The notes beneath the pieces were generated by a model, which worked only from the letters and a program-made list of their open reading frames with translations, searched no databases and had not been told where the DNA came from. Source: Pelecanus crispus (Eukaryota > Chordata > Aves > Pelecaniformes > Pelecanidae). Taken from it: a DNA stretch of 64,000 bases. Made by a program: the position numbers and the translations under genes. Each line of letters starts with the position of its first letter. Position 1 is the first letter of the stretch. Below, piece after piece: positions 11,936 to 25,440 of the stretch. Location of the stretch: the NCBI RefSeq assembly GCF_030463565.1, contig NC_134643.1, positions 211,844,583-211,908,582 on the forward strand. The letters are read 5' to 3'.

Positions 11936-14929
11936 AGAATCAGTCAAAGCCAAGAGCTGGGCTATAAGGATCTGTAAACTTCATGGAAAGAATGGCAGTG
12001 CTTTTTCTCTCATCAGCTTGTGTACCTCCTCTTCTGGAAGTCCTTCTGCTAAAATACTCGACCTTTGTGGTGGCTCTGTAAATTTTGTGCTGATTAGATT
12101 TCATTGTTAATTTGGGGCATTAGGTTCATATCGCAAACAATACTTTTACAACCTTTTTCATTGTCTTCCATATTTTCCATTTTCAACATTGTCATAATTG
12201 TACAGTGATCCTTAAGGTGAGGAATGTTTTCTCCAGAAGCAGCAAGAGTCTGGTGAGAGCTCATGAACTTATACGCAGATTTGGGCTAGCTCTGGCAAAA
12301 GTGAGATAAAAACTGGGGAGAAATTGCTTACGTATTGGAACAAGAAGTGGCATTTTCACAGGCCAGCTGCAGTCAGTTGACCTTTAGCAGGACGATACTC
12401 TACTAGGTTTGAAAACAGGAGGAAGTATAGCAGCTGCTCCAAAGCAAATGCTCAAATATATGAAACAATATGTTCACCAAATATGGGCACTGTCTATCTT
12501 TTCTTTCCACCTCACTGGCCTTATGTATAGCAAGCATGAGATTCTCTGGCAATGAAAAATATTTCTGACCTTAGCAGAGGTGTCATCAAAGGCCTAGAAT
12601 AGCCAATAGAGGCTGCTTTTCCTCTAGAACACATCTAAATAAGGCTGGCTTGGAGTGCTAAACATCAGCACGCATCTAAATGAAAAGCTGTCTGTCCTGT
12701 GGATGTTCTTTTTTTTCATCTCCCTTCAAGAAATACCATCAGAAACACAACAATACAAATTCACTGAGTTTCATATTTTGGATGTGAGAAGACTTGACAA
12801 AGGGAAAGACAGATATCCTGATGAGAACAGTCTCCATTTGGGTGTGCAAATAAATGGCCTATGTCTGTTGTGGTTGAATATGAGCATGGACAGTGGACAT
12901 TATTCTCATTTGGAAACTTAAGTCTTTGGAAAGCTCAAGAGATTTGTGTTCTCTTTCCCATGCTCTTGCAAAAGTCTGGGTGAAGTTTTCAGTGTAGCTG
13001 TAACCAGCTCATGAAGCACAATATATTTCAGTTCATCTTGGCATATCTCCATTTATTAAAAGAAACATCAAAGCAGCAGTCATGAGCTTTAAATGCTTTC
13101 ACTTCCTAATGGGATGGACAGTGCCCCTGAGAAGAAGCAGTTTCATTTAAGTACAGCTAAATATATTTTGATGGAACACATTAAACATAGTTTCTTTGCT
13201 TTTAGAAGAAAGTTTTACTTTGAGGAATGTAAAACTGCTTGTTGCATGGGAATAAAATGAACTGTTTGAAAAGTTGTAGGACTAAAGAAACTGATTCTTG
13301 TGGAAGATCAAGTTGAAGATAGACATTCTTCTGTTGGACTCCATTTTCTTTTCATTATCATAGTCAATGAACATTTCATACCATTCCTAATACCCTCATC
13401 TTCAAAGCATCTGCTTTTCCTATATCAGGCCTTTCTCTGATTAACAATGTCATCTAACTTTCTCATCAGGAAATTTCAAGGGCACAATTTTTAAGCAAAG
13501 GTGAAAATACTAAAAATCATTCCCAAGGCCATTCCTAAGGTGATTTAATAAGTAAAAACTCCAGTTGTTGTCTCTCAGTCTTTTATCTCTTCTTCAGTTC
13601 TTACAGCAAACCTCATTTTTTTTGCAACTTAAATGACTTTTTTTTCCCATTTGTAGTTTCTCGAATACTTATTTGAAGTTCTGGATAAATCAAAACTACA
13701 ATGTTTCTTTTGTCTAGAAAATAATTTATTTAAACAAGAAATGTCAGATTAGTCTGGTTCTGTACTTCTAGTAATATTATATAGTATTTTATGCCATTTT
13801 CTAGATTTTTCCATTTGCTAGCACATTCTCTCTGAACAATCTTTCCCTCCCCTCCCCACAAGTATTTGCACATAACCATGTTACAGTAATAGGTCTTTTT
13901 CCAGCACTTCCCCCCCCCCCCCCCCCATTTTTCTTACATAGAGGTACTACAGTTGCTAATCCCTCTTATTTTACTACTAGTCCAGACCTTAGATGCATTT
14001 TAAACAAATCTGTGATTTCAACATACATCCTTCTTGCTCAGATAGCTTGATTCATTTTGGTACAAACTTCCTGACGGTTATGACATCTCAGAGATACTTT
14101 ACGTCTGTAGCAGGCTTCCATCTCCTGTTACAGGTTGGCTACATAGCTCTTGAGATCTTTTCTTTGGCCAGATGGAGAGCCAAGGATCGTGTGTACTTTG
14201 CCCATGTTAAATGGACAATATGAGAGCTCATGCCTTCATGTTGGCTCATTAACTGGTCAAAATATGTTTGCAGATCATCTGACTAAGCAATTATTTTTTA
14301 ATTAAATTTGTGAAGAGGAGCTATATAGCTCTGGCTTAAGACACTAGCTGACTACAGTGAATATGTGGTTATGTATTTTCTTGAATTGTCATCAGTACAC
14401 AAAGTATCTCTCTGCTATTTCTACCTAATAAAGTCAATCTGCCCTCATTCTCAATCCAAGGCAACCTGTGCTGCAGTCTTTCTGTCAAGGTCATAAAACT
14501 TCACATGCTTAGTTAAATAGAATGTTTGGTTTCACAGTATTTGGGAACTTCAGAGTCGAGGGATGAGCTGACAAACTAATTAATATTAAAATGAACAGAA
14601 AATATGCTGCTAGCTGCATAATACAGAATATTAAAAATAAATGATGCATAACTGAAGGTGGTCCTGAAATTATGAAGATTTGTTCATATGGCTAAACTGT
14701 AAGATAAGAGTTATTGTTAAAAGCAAGAAGACATCTTTCAAAAATTTAAATTTGTGTCCAGATGAGGGAATATCTGGCTAAATAGGTATGTACAATTAAT
14801 CAGTGGGCTTTGGAACAACTTATGAGAGATGTAAAGAACACATCTCTCAATCTCACATCAATAGGTGATCAGTGTGTCAAAAAAGTGCACAAAGAAGATA
14901 CAACTGAAACAGGAAAAAAATATTTTTCT
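11936..14929. other. Intergenic stretch
   Basis: Unique AT-rich DNA with no gene recognised. The 88-codon frame at 12,655-12,921 and the 76-codon frame at 13,993-14,223 show no domain. The only distinctive item is the poly-C run listed separately. Confidence 0.55.
13910..13926. repeat. Poly-C homopolymer (17 C)
   Basis: An uninterrupted run of 17 C residues lies between CCAGCACTT and ATTTTTCTT. Such runs are prone to length error in sequencing and slippage in vivo. Confidence 0.95.
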
Positions 14930-16370
14930 TAGCAGTCGTATTCCTAGCCAAGGAGCAAAAAAAGGTTGCCATTCTCTGTGGACAATACAACAGAGGATCT
15001 GTTTCATACCGAGGCGTTGGCTGAACTTCTGGAGAAAGTAGACAAAATCATGAACAATAACTAATCACCAGTGCTAGATGTTACACATCCAAGAGATCTA
15101 GAAGAATGCTTAGATGAAATACCTGAATTATGTAACTATGGCTTTCAACTGTTAGCTTAAAACAATTATGATAAGTCTAGAAAGTGGCTGATAATCCATC
15201 ACATTTTAAGATTTCAGAAGACACCCAGGAACCTATCAAATAAAGAATAGAATTAGTGGGCATGGATAAATACAGTAGCCTGTGGAAGAGGGAACTCAGA
15301 TTTTGTAAGGAAAGGTATGGCCTCATTTTTCTGTTGGACTTCTTTGGAGAAGTCAGCATGTATGTGGACAAGGGATATTTATTTGACTTGGTCTAGTCCG
15401 AAAGGCAATCAATAGCAACCTTCCCCAAAGGTTCTTCAAGTTTTCTGTAGGAAGGAAAAAGGCATGTGAGACATGGTTCACACAGCATATCATGGATTAA
15501 AAGGTTAAAATGGACTCAGAGAAAAATGGACTCAGCAGTTTTCAGAGAGTATTGGGACCTACAGCTATTAATTAAATGATGTGGAGAAGAAGGTGTAAAG
15601 TGAACAAGTTTGTTGGTGATACTGAATCAGAGAAAGAAAGGTAAGGGCCAACTGTGAAAAAAGCTGAAATAAAGACTAGGAGATAATATGGCAGATGAAA
15701 TTCAGTGCAGACAAAAGCAAAGCAATAAACTTAGGGAGAAATTGTTTTAACGTCACACATACAGTGTCAGATGCCAAACTAAATCTTGCCACTCAGCAGT
15801 GACACTTTAGCTTTAAAGTATATACTCCCATGAAAACGTCATTTCAAATCTCAACAGTGGCCCAAAAAGAAAATAGGATATTAGGAGTTATTAAAATTAG
15901 AATAAAAATTTTATGCCATTGCTTAATGATGTAATGTACCTACAACCTGAGAACTATTTGAGTCCTGGTCCTTTCCATTTTGAGAAGGACATAACAGAAT
16001 GGAAGTGAAAAGGTGAGAGTGATGTTCTGGAGACAGGACTGACTTCTGTACAAGGAATGATTATACAGACTAAGGTTTTGAGCTTGGAAGTAGAGAGTAC
16101 AAAAGAAATACAGACTCATGAATGGAGCAGAGAAGATACAGGTAATGACTAATCACTAACTCTTCTAATACAACTACTAGAGGGCACCAAGAGAAACCAC
16201 TAGGAAGCAAGTTCTAAACAAATGAACAAAGGTAGTTTTTCATCCAGTATAGACATAAGCTTTGGAACAGGTTGCCCTGTAATATTGTGCATGATAACAT
16301 GTTATATTAGCTTAAAAAGTGACTGACAAAAATATAGGTCAGAATCCATTTGGGGCTACTAAATACATTA
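14930..16370 (+). mobile_element. Ancient CR1/L3-like LINE fragment, sense
   Basis: A long, heavily decayed copy that runs collinear with the old amniote CR1 ORF2. Landmarks in order are 'CACCAGTGCTAGATGTTACA' (about 15,067), 'AAGTTTGTTGGTGATACTGA' (about 15,607), 'GGCAGATGAAATTCAGTGCA' (about 15,690), 'AAAATAGGATATTAGGAGTT' (about 15,870), 'GTAATGTACCTACAACCTGA' (about 15,931), 'TTGAGAAGGACATAACAGAA' (about 15,980) and 'TGGAACAGGTTGCCCTGTAA' (about 16,263). These correspond, from memory, to the reverse-transcriptase and C-terminal coding regions of CR1 elements that predate birds. No frame stays open, and indels are frequent. It is much older than the copies at 10,975 and 29,011. The end points are approximate. 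Confidence 0.72.
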
Positions 16371-17016
16371 TTTCATATGTAAGTACAACATATCAGAAAG
16401 TTCCTGATAGTTCATTATCAAGAACACTTAAGTAAGTCCACAACAAGCTTGTTTTGTTCTCATTTTCTTCCTTTATGTTCTACGACTGCCAACTATTGGA
16501 GACCAACGAGTGGACCAAAGGACTCGCTCTTTATATATCCCCATCTATGCTGTCATGTATTCATGACAGTTTTCTGAACAAATTTATTTAATGGAGTGAT
16601 TATGATTTTCCAAATATGGTAATTTTTTTGGCATTTGTTCTTCTTTCTACCCAGGACAGTTTACTCTGTTTTTACCTATCAATTTGCAAAACAACTGACC
16701 TCCCACAATGAGATGACTTCTTCTATGCATTTACACTAATATACAGCTTACTTGTTTTCATATTCACAGCTATGCTTTTTGAATCAAGTACTCTGCACTC
16801 GTGGTGAAGTGCTTATGATCAGTCCATGCACCAGGAGAACTGCATAAGTACATCTCACCCAAGGTACCAGAACATCTGTGACAGGCCATCAGTCTGAACG
16901 GTGACATGATGTGTTTCAGTCTTCAGTTTCATTATTATTTTAGCACTATGATTCAGAACTACATTCAGTCATAGCCAGGGGTGGCAAGTCTGCAGTTCCC
17001 TTTGACAAAAGGTTCC
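16371..17016. other. Intergenic stretch
   Basis: Unique sequence between two LINE copies. No gene, RNA or repeat is recognised. Short direct repeats of TCATGTATTCATGACAG character occur near 16,553-16,570 but are not extended. Confidence 0.5.
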
Positions 17017-17019
17017 ACT

Positions 17020-18038
17020 GCTGAGACATCTTCTCAGAAACCATTTCCAAACATATTAAAGGCAAGAAGGTAACTGGGAGTAGTCAGCATGGATTTATGA
17101 ATGGGAAATCATGACTGTTCAACCTGACAGCCTTCTATGATGAGATGACTGGCTTGGTTATATGAGGGGAATGGATTCTCAGCATGCTTGCAGATGACAC
17201 AAAACTGGAAGGAGTGACTGATAAACCAGATGAGTGTGCTGCCTTTCAGACCTCAACAGGCTGGAGAAATGGGCCAACAGGAATCTCATGAAGTTTAACA
17301 AAGGGATATGCCAAGTCCTGGCCCTGGGAAGGAATAATCCCAGGCACCAGGACAGGCTGGGGCCAACTGTATGTAAAGCATCTTTGTAAGAAAGGACCTG
17401 TAGGTCTTGGTTGACACAAAGTTGACTGTGAGCCAGCAATGTGCCCTCGAGGCAAAGGCGGCCACCAGCCTCCTGGGCTGCATCAGGCAGAGTGTTGCCA
17501 GCAAGTCAAGGGAGGCGATCCTCCTGCTCTGCTCAGCACTGGTGAGACACATTTGGGGTGCTGTGTCTAGTGCTGGGCTCCCCAGTAGGAGAGAGATGTG
17601 GCTATACTGGAGTGAGTCCAGAGAGCATGTATAAGGAGAGCCTGAGAGAGCTGGGACTGTTCAGCCTGGAGAAGGCTCAGGGGGCTTGTATCACTGTGTA
17701 TAAACATCTGATGGGAGATAGTGAAGAAGACAGAGCCAGACCCTTCTCAGTGGTGTCCAGTGAGAGGACAGGAGCTAATAGGCACAAACTGTTATACAAA
17801 AAAATTCTATTTAAACATAAGAAAAAAATTGTTTATGCTTGGGGCAATCAAACAATGCGACAGGTTGCCCAGAGAGGCTGTGGAGTCTCCATCCTTGGAG
17901 ATATTCAAAATTCAACTGGACACGGCCCTGGGCAGCCTGCTGTAGCTGACCCTGCTCTGAGCAGGGTGTTGGATGACTATCTCCAGAGGTGCCTTCCCAC
18001 CTCAGTCAGTCTGTGATTGTGTGGTTTTGTAATTCTGT
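17020..18038 (+). mobile_element. CR1 LINE, decayed, with internal deletion
   Basis: CR1 3' half in sense orientation. It begins in the reverse-transcriptase region ('AGTCAGCATGGATTTATGAA' about 17,082; 'GCCTTCTATGATGAGATGAC' about 17,130). It then jumps, at about 17,160, to the later 'CTTGCAGATGACACAAAACT' block. The intervening catalytic segment expected in a full copy is missing, which implies an internal deletion of a few hundred bases. After that come the GPTV.VGTKLTVSQQCALEAK-like and [12 protein letters not shown]-like segments, spread over three frames because of frameshifts. The tail near 18,000-18,038 (TCTGTGATTGTGTGG) is a degenerate octamer end. It belongs to an older subfamily than the copies at 10,975 and 29,011. 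Confidence 0.88.
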
Positions 18039-21000
18039 TAAGTTTTCCAGCCCAAGAGAAAGCAGTCCAAAGTAGTGTAATATATTGGATGTTTTAATGC
18101 ATAATATAATTAAAATAGTCCATATGTTGTATCATCAAGCAATAGATGTAAAATTAGAAAAGAAAAAAAAGGGGGGCGGGCTTTATTTTCTTCACATGTG
18201 ATAAATGCATGGACTTTTATATTTTAATGTGTCTGTGTTTCTTATTTACCCAAATGTTTACTATTCTTTTTTTAATCCCTTGTTGTCAACTTGTATTGTT
18301 ATAGGTGGAATGAGCTGAATGTCTAGTTTAGATACCAGAGCACTTACTCTGAGAACAGTGTCCTTATTTAATCTTTAATAAGCCTTTGTTACTGAAACAT
18401 GTGAAGAAGGGTAATTATGGATGAAAGGAAAGAATATTTTCCCAGTGATCTGGACTACTGGAGTCACACATGTTCCATTTTAGATTACTCAAATTGTGTT
18501 AACAATCTTTTGTGGTTCCCAGTTTAGCAAACACAGACTTGTTCCAAGAAAACCGTTTCCATAAGTTGAAATATTATTTCTATATGATTTTAGTAATTTA
18601 AAGACTTAAAAAGTAATACATGATTTTAAAATGAGGAAAGAAGAAATATTAAGAAATATATCTAAAATTTCTCATATTTCTGGTATATTTTCATGGATGT
18701 GATCTGAGCCTATGTCCTTTGAAGAGGACACCAATGTAAACCTAGATCTTTACCAGCACTGCCTTTTCATTCCTTCTCTTGCAGTTTTTATGAAGGTGAT
18801 TACTGTAACATTCCATAAGAAAATTAATGGCTAAGCTTCCTATACAACTGGTACCACTTTTAGGCTATGTCAGGTTAATCTTCCTAAAGTAAATTAATAA
18901 AAAATCTACAAAGAAAAGAGCTTGTATAGAAAGCCAAAGCAGAGAAGTAGTCAGTGTCTGTGCCCAATAAATAGAACCAAGGAACATATACTTGCTCAAA
19001 ATATGTAATTTAGATCCAAAGGTGACGCACAAAGAATATGTGAAAGAATGTGTTTTCATGTATGCAGGCTCGAGGTTTGAGACTAAAGTCTTCAGGAAAG
19101 ACTCTCAGGTTATCCAGCCCTGTTAATACTCGAATAAGAGAATTATTTTATGTGATAACATTTAAAAACATTTATATGAGATCTAACATTTCAAAGGTAC
19201 AGAAAGTGACAGCCTCTCTTGTAATTAGCTTGTAGTCCAAAAAAACCCAGTTTATAACCTGAAAGATTATAGTAATACCCACTTTCAAGTACTGTAAATT
19301 GATGCATAACCCAAACATAAAAGCACTATGATGAAAACAATTGAGGTTGCTAAGAGACAAAAATACCATGAAAAGTAAATCACTACTTTCATCATCTGTT
19401 TATTCAAGCAATAAAGTCGTATGTGTTCTTGTATCACTATCTCATATATGCATACCAAACTCAGATTACACCCTAAGAACTTACAATTCAAGCATGTATA
19501 TTCATAATAATAATGTTCCTTCATATAAGCATTTCACAGCTTGAAAAAAGGCCCAGGTTTCAATCATAGGAATCATGTTCTCCATAGATCTTCAGTGTAT
19601 CTCCAATTATGCATTGAAATGACCGACACTTTAACTCCAGTGAAACAGTTAATAGGTCTCTATGCCTTATGCCTGCGGAGTAATTGTCAGTTATAAAATA
19701 CTATTTCTTTCCAAACAGGGAAAATTTTGCTTTCAGTCTGTAGCACTGCTATGACATAGAACCATATTTAGAAGGCTGTAATTGAAACTAAGACCTAGTG
19801 AAAAACAATGGATGAATAAAAAAAATCAAATATTGGCTAACATGCACAATTAAAAAATATTCAACATCTAGGAGAAGAAAATTGCCACAGTGTTCTCTGC
19901 TTGTTTACTTTAGTCTGAATTCTCCGGTGCTAAGCATTGACACAGAAAACCACTGCTGCAGTAACTTCAGGCACAGGCCAATTCAGATGCTTCTAAATCA
20001 AATGAGTTGCAACTGAGCGTGCCTCGGTGCTCTTCTACAGCCGCTAATTGTTATGGGCACCTCACAATGTTTAATGCTCTGACTCTCACAATGCTGTTCT
20101 CCCCCATGAGATGGGAAAATACTAGGACTTTTAGTTTTTTTCTGGTGCTGGTGCAATCAAATGCTCAGGCCCTTCACTATCATAGTGAAATCCCCCATAC
20201 CTGCCTGCTTAATCTTGCCATAAAGTGCCTGGGAAGGAAAAGCGGTGCCCCAAAACAGAGCGTGTCTGAAGCTGAGAGCAGCTAAAACACAGTTCACTGA
20301 CTGGGAAGTCGCCTAAGGTCAGCCTGTGGGGAAACACTGAAAATGGGATACATATTAAATGTCATTTCTCCCCAGGGCTGAGATGCCTCATGCAGGGCAG
20401 ATAAATGGTTCTCTCCACTTGGGACTCTCATCTCTGAATCGTTCTGCAGGGATGGCACCTCTTCTTTCTTTCTAAAGCAGAAGCAGGAACAGTTACTTCA
20501 TTTAAAACTGAGTCTTCAGTATTATGCTGCTGTTCTTGTGCAGTATCTTAGCACTTGCTCAGAATGTGGCATCCTCACATTTAATTCCCTCTTGTACCCA
20601 TGTGAATTCAGGTCTCTTATCCCTGGAAACATCCTAACTTTAAGTTATTCTTGGGTTATGACTTTCTCCACCTCGCCAGCTTTTGTACTTGCTGAGCAGC
20701 AACAATTCCCAATTGGAGATGGAGTAAGATGCAATTTCTACCCCGCTCAGTGGGGTGTGAGGAGTGGAGCTGCAACTACTTTGTGGCTCTGTTCCTACAA
20801 AATCAAATGGCAGAAAGAACAGGCCCTATAATTCTATATACTGTAATTCACCTACACGATTTCCCAGCTTCGGTTGATCGCTAATTACAGTCCTCCACAA
20901 ACACGATTACAGGTCATTATATTTTACCACGGCAGCAGAATGTTCCATGAGCGATAGGCTATGTGCAACTGATGGCTGCGGCTCTGAGCACCTTTGTGTG

Positions 21001-24000
21001 GCGTGGCTGGGATCACAATGTTGCACACAGCCTGACATTATGAAGTGCAGAAAAATTGGATATACTGGGGATAGGAGATAATTTGACACCTTTGACTTGG
21101 ATGCCTACATTGGGATCCGGAGTCCCTTTGTAGTAAAGGTAGCCTTTAGAAAGAGATTGGGAACAGCCGTGTTGGGAGCCCCCCTCACTCTCTGCTCCAC
21201 ACAGTAAGCAAGCTCCCACCTTAGGCACAAAGTTAAATGCCTCAAGTAAGGACGGTTAATGTTGCCATTTTCATTAAGCTTAGTAGAAATGACAAAAAGG
21301 CCAAATTATCATGTGCTGATGCCCTAGCAACCTTTCGATGTAGTGCCTTTGCTGTAACAGCAGAGAATTTCGTCCCATAAGATTACTCGTACTCTTTGCC
21401 AAGAGAAAGGTTAGGAATAGATGAGAACAAATATCCTGAGATAACAAAATCTTTAGGATTTTGCATTGGATTATTCCTCAAATAGTGAAAAGCTAGATGG
21501 AAGGCCTGAAGCTAAATGCTTCAAATCTCCATTTTGCTGATGGAACTTAACCCCTTCATGGAAAGAGTAACCCAGGATCCATACCGTCTCCTCAGTGTGT
21601 CTCAGGCGCAGGACTCTGCATTCAAGCAGCAGAGAACATTTGTGCATGTTCACGAAATGGTGGGTAGCTGCTGATGTCATTTATAGTCCCAGGGCTGCTG
21701 AACTTCTGCTGTCAGTATCTCACTCTAAAGCTGGAGTGTTTCAACTACCTTCACTTGCAATGGCCGTGCACAAAGGAGCACACAAAACACTTCTTAATTC
21801 TGCAGTTTCACATTAATGCAACTGAATGCAAAATTGCATAGCTCTTTACTGAGGCTTTTTGGAACTTTGTATATAGTAGTACTGCAGGGGAACTTGAGCT
21901 AATGCTAAATGGGTTAGTGGGATACTGCAAGCTGCATGTCCATCCTGGCTAGCCCATGAGAAAGCTCAGTGACTCCTTTTGGGACCAGAAATAGTTCGAG
22001 TTAGCTCAGCTGAAGAGTAGTGATTTTGCTATTGGAAGCTCAAATAGGATTTGGGATCCTCATTCACACCAGTCTCCTAAAAAATCTTACCTTTATGGGA
22101 TAACATGTTATGCAGTTTGTGTTAAAGGTGCCATAAAATTATGTTTTACCATCAAGATTTCTGGTTTCTTTTTGAAATAGAGCTGTGGAAAGGCAAACCT
22201 TTTACGTGAGATGCTATAACACTTCTTTAGTTTATAGCAGAAATTTTAGTAAATATTCTTGTTTTAAGGATAGTAAGGCAACAGAAAATATGCATCCAGC
22301 ATAGGAGAAGCATGCATAGGTAAGAAATCAAAAGTAACACTGCCCATCTATTGTTGAAATGGGGAAGAAGTATGTAATAATTGTCCTGACACAGAATCAA
22401 AAAAATAGTATCAAATTAATGGGTGCACAAGGAGGAAGGAGTAGCATTGCAATGTAGTCACAATTACTTTGGAAAAACAGTTGCATGACTTGCAGAGTTA
22501 CACTGGCCTTGCAATGGTACACTTAGTGCTTCCAATGTCTCATAAGTATCTAGCTACTAGATACATATTACTAGATTTATATGATCTATAGATAGCAGAA
22601 TATGTTTCAAAATACAGTATTTAGATGATTTAATGCTAAAAGAACTAACTAGAGCTGTTGATCACTTATCTAAGGGAAGTATGAGAAAAAATGTGTTATC
22701 CTTTCTCTGATAACATTAAGAACTGTGTTATACATATGACCTTACAACCAAGAACTCAGATTGGATTTTGGATATCACCAAAAAGCAGAAATATCAGGAA
22801 CTTCTCAGAGATGTCTGAAATATGTTTTGGCCTTTCTCTAATTTAAGAATGTGTTAGAATTTCCAAAATAAAGAAAACATGTAAGATTAAAATAACCCCC
22901 CAAACCAATGGTTTCTACTGTGCGTTTGGGTTTTTTTTTAAATTTTTTAATCAAGGTGAGAGAAAATAGATAAATAAAGCAGACAAAGCCATTGTTGACC
23001 TGATCTAGTGTTGGTGTTTGTCCCACTGCAAGTAGAAGACTGCGCTCTGACCTTCAGATTTATTCCAACCAACATTTCTTTCAGTAAATTAAAATGTATT
23101 TAACCAACCTACATTACATAATTTGCACTTACATCCCATTAAAGGAAGAATGCTTGCCTGAATGTTGAGCAAGTCTGGGACTTCGTTGTCCTGGATTCAA
23201 CTGTGTGCTCTGTTACAGACTTCCTATGAGAAGCTTTCTGGGGTTTGGAAAGCCCTTTAGTTTGTTTCAGAGTGTGTCTCTACAGACATGTAAAGACATA
23301 ACTACTAGATGTGATCCTTCCTTAGTCCAGAAGCCTGTAACAGCATCAACCCTGTACTGAGCTCAAGATAAAGCAGAATCATACCCCTCCTTCGTTATGA
23401 CAGTAGCACTTCTGGAATAGCACAAAGGAAGCGTATCAGCATGGACTGATTCAATTTTTAGTTGAACATACATATACCAGCTGGTCTTCACATTTATTAC
23501 AGTAGGATTTCATGGATTTACTAACCTCAGTATTACATAGTTTGTGACAAAAAGTAGTCTTTTTCTGAGCAAGCAGCTGTATCTTAGCATGAAGGTTTTT
23601 CAGAAGCTCCCTGACTGCTGGTGTACTAGGTATTGGAATAGCTGCTCTTATGGAGATTAAAGGTAGGTAACAGGAAAAAACAGAGGAATATAGTAGGTGA
23701 TGGATACTCTTCTAGACTCAGTGCTTTCATTATTCTTGATTTTTTTTTTATCAATAGATTTTCATTCAAAGGGGATTGCACCTAAAATTTTTGTTTAACA
23801 CGTATTTGGGATGCTGCAAACTAATGTTGGATTAGAACCACACTGACATACAAAATGCAGGTGGGATGTGCATAAAACTTTTTAATATTGTACAATAGAG
23901 TCATGTAGATATGAAATTTGTGTGTTGTGGATTGACAAAACAGAAGCTCTGAAATGCCTGCAAAAGTGAGCTCTGAAAAAGAGGTTCTTGTTTGTGGATT

Positions 24001-24229
24001 GCCACAGCAAACACCAGATTGTAGCAATCAACACTGAAGCGTCTCTGGTCAAACTCAAGAAATTTCAGCTTTGATAAACACATTCAGGTTTTCAAGGCAA
24101 TTCTTTTGTAAAACAGAAGTGGAAAAAAATACCATGGCAAATAGTAATTTACATATGCTAAAGACATTTAAATTAGAAAATGCTTTTAATCTCACAAAGT
24201 ACTCATGAGATACAGTCTCTAGCAATTTA
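18039..24229. other. Long intergenic stretch, possible conserved noncoding patches
   Basis: Mostly AT-rich unique DNA without a recognised gene. From about 19,900 to 21,800 the sequence is more complex and less AT-rich, with scattered CpGs and homeodomain-type cores (for example CGCTAATTACAG at about 20,879), unlike the flanks. The small open frames in it are mutually overlapping on both strands and show no domain. Confidence 0.45.
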
Positions 24230-24420
24230 AGTCAGAAAAGTTTGAGCAATGGAAAGGTTGGCATACAATTGTTTTACAACAGATTGCCAAGAATGTGATC
24301 AATTCTTCATCACTTGGAATTTTTAAATTGGGATTAAATGTGTTTGAAAATATGCTTAATTTAAGCATGAACTGCTAAGGTGGGTGCAAGAATTATTGAG
24401 TGAAATAGTGTGTCATAACT
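24230..24420 (+). mobile_element. Possible ancient CR1/L3 3' segment
   Basis: The stretch reads 'CAGATTGCCAAGAATGTGAT' (about 24,281) followed by 'CACTTGGAATTTTTAAATTG' (about 24,311) and a GGGATTAAATGTGTTTGAAA core. This resembles, from memory, the C-terminal end of old CR1/L3 ORF2 copies, where a valine-rich 'HWN.LP..V..A.S...FK...D' peptide is encoded. It is short and diverged, so the call is tentative. Confidence 0.4.
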
Positions 24421-25252
24421 TACCTAGAAGATCAAATTAAATTTCCATGATATATGGCTGACCCTAATAAGAAAAAAGTGATTCAAAAGCATTGGAGTGC
24501 ATGAAATGTGAGCAACTCTAGGAGTTAACTGGAATATTTTCAGTAGAAAATAAGGTCTTGGAAAGTTATTTTCTTGACATGCAAAACTTTGTAGGCAATT
24601 TTTGCAAGCATACAAAAATGTGATGTATCACATGTTACAGCTCAATTCCTACTTACTTAAATGAGTGTCTTAATTTCTGATGTGTAATATAGAGAAATTT
24701 TTCCATTCTCATAGAAAACAAAACTTGCCATTTCTCATTTAAGGCAGATTAAATATTGTTGAGAAGAGGAATTAAACAAAAAAAAAGTTAAAAACTATAC
24801 CCTTGATTGAAAAATACTGTTTCAAATCTATTGAGCGACTTTGAAAGATTTGGCAATATAGGAATATTTTTTGTTTGTTCTCTGTGTTGCAATACTGTTA
24901 GTAATGATCAGTATCATAGGACAGATGTATGATCTGTATGTATAACACTTACTGCCTTGATGTGGTTAACTGTTGTTAAACAGCAACATTCAGTCAGTAC
25001 AGTCAATATGGAAGAAAAGTATTTTTTGTGACCCATTATTGGACTATGAGAGTCTTTTAAATAAATAGGTCTGCCACATTCCCAAATGTATTAATTATTG
25101 TTTGTGTGTTCTGAGACTAATGCAGAGGACAATTTATAGAAAGTCACACTGACTTTTAAGAATCTTCGTAATGATTCTGGGTTTTCTTGCCATGAATATG
25201 CTTTTCTTGGTAATTTTCCTCACTACCAGATGTTAATAACACACAAAGAAAA
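24421..25252. other. Intergenic stretch
   Basis: AT-rich unique DNA, nothing recognised. Confidence 0.5.
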
Positions 25253-25315
25253 CATCTATCTATCTATCTATCTATCTATCCATCTATCTATTGAGAAAGA
25301 TAGATAGATAGATCT
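25253..25315. repeat. (ATCT)n microsatellite with inverted (GATA)n arm
   Basis: A run of ATCT units (25,253-25,291, one unit altered to CATC) is followed after a few bases (TGAGAAA) by about four GATA units (25,299-25,314). The second block is complementary to the first, so a single strand can fold into a hairpin. A simple microsatellite would not normally reverse its strand, so an inversion or template-switch is a possible origin. Confidence 0.9.
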
Positions 25316-25390
25316 ACTTTATTTCCAGAGCACTTAAATATGACAGAAACACATAAATTACCTTAAAATAATTGCATACACCATGAGATC

Positions 25391-25440
25391 GGATAATAAA
25401 TAATAAAAATAAAATAAAAAATAAAAATAAAAATAATAAA
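25391..25440. repeat. (AATAAAA)n-like A-rich low-complexity tract
   Basis: An imperfect array of AATAAA and AAAATAAA units about 50 bases long, 76 bases after the tetranucleotide hairpin. Confidence 0.85.
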
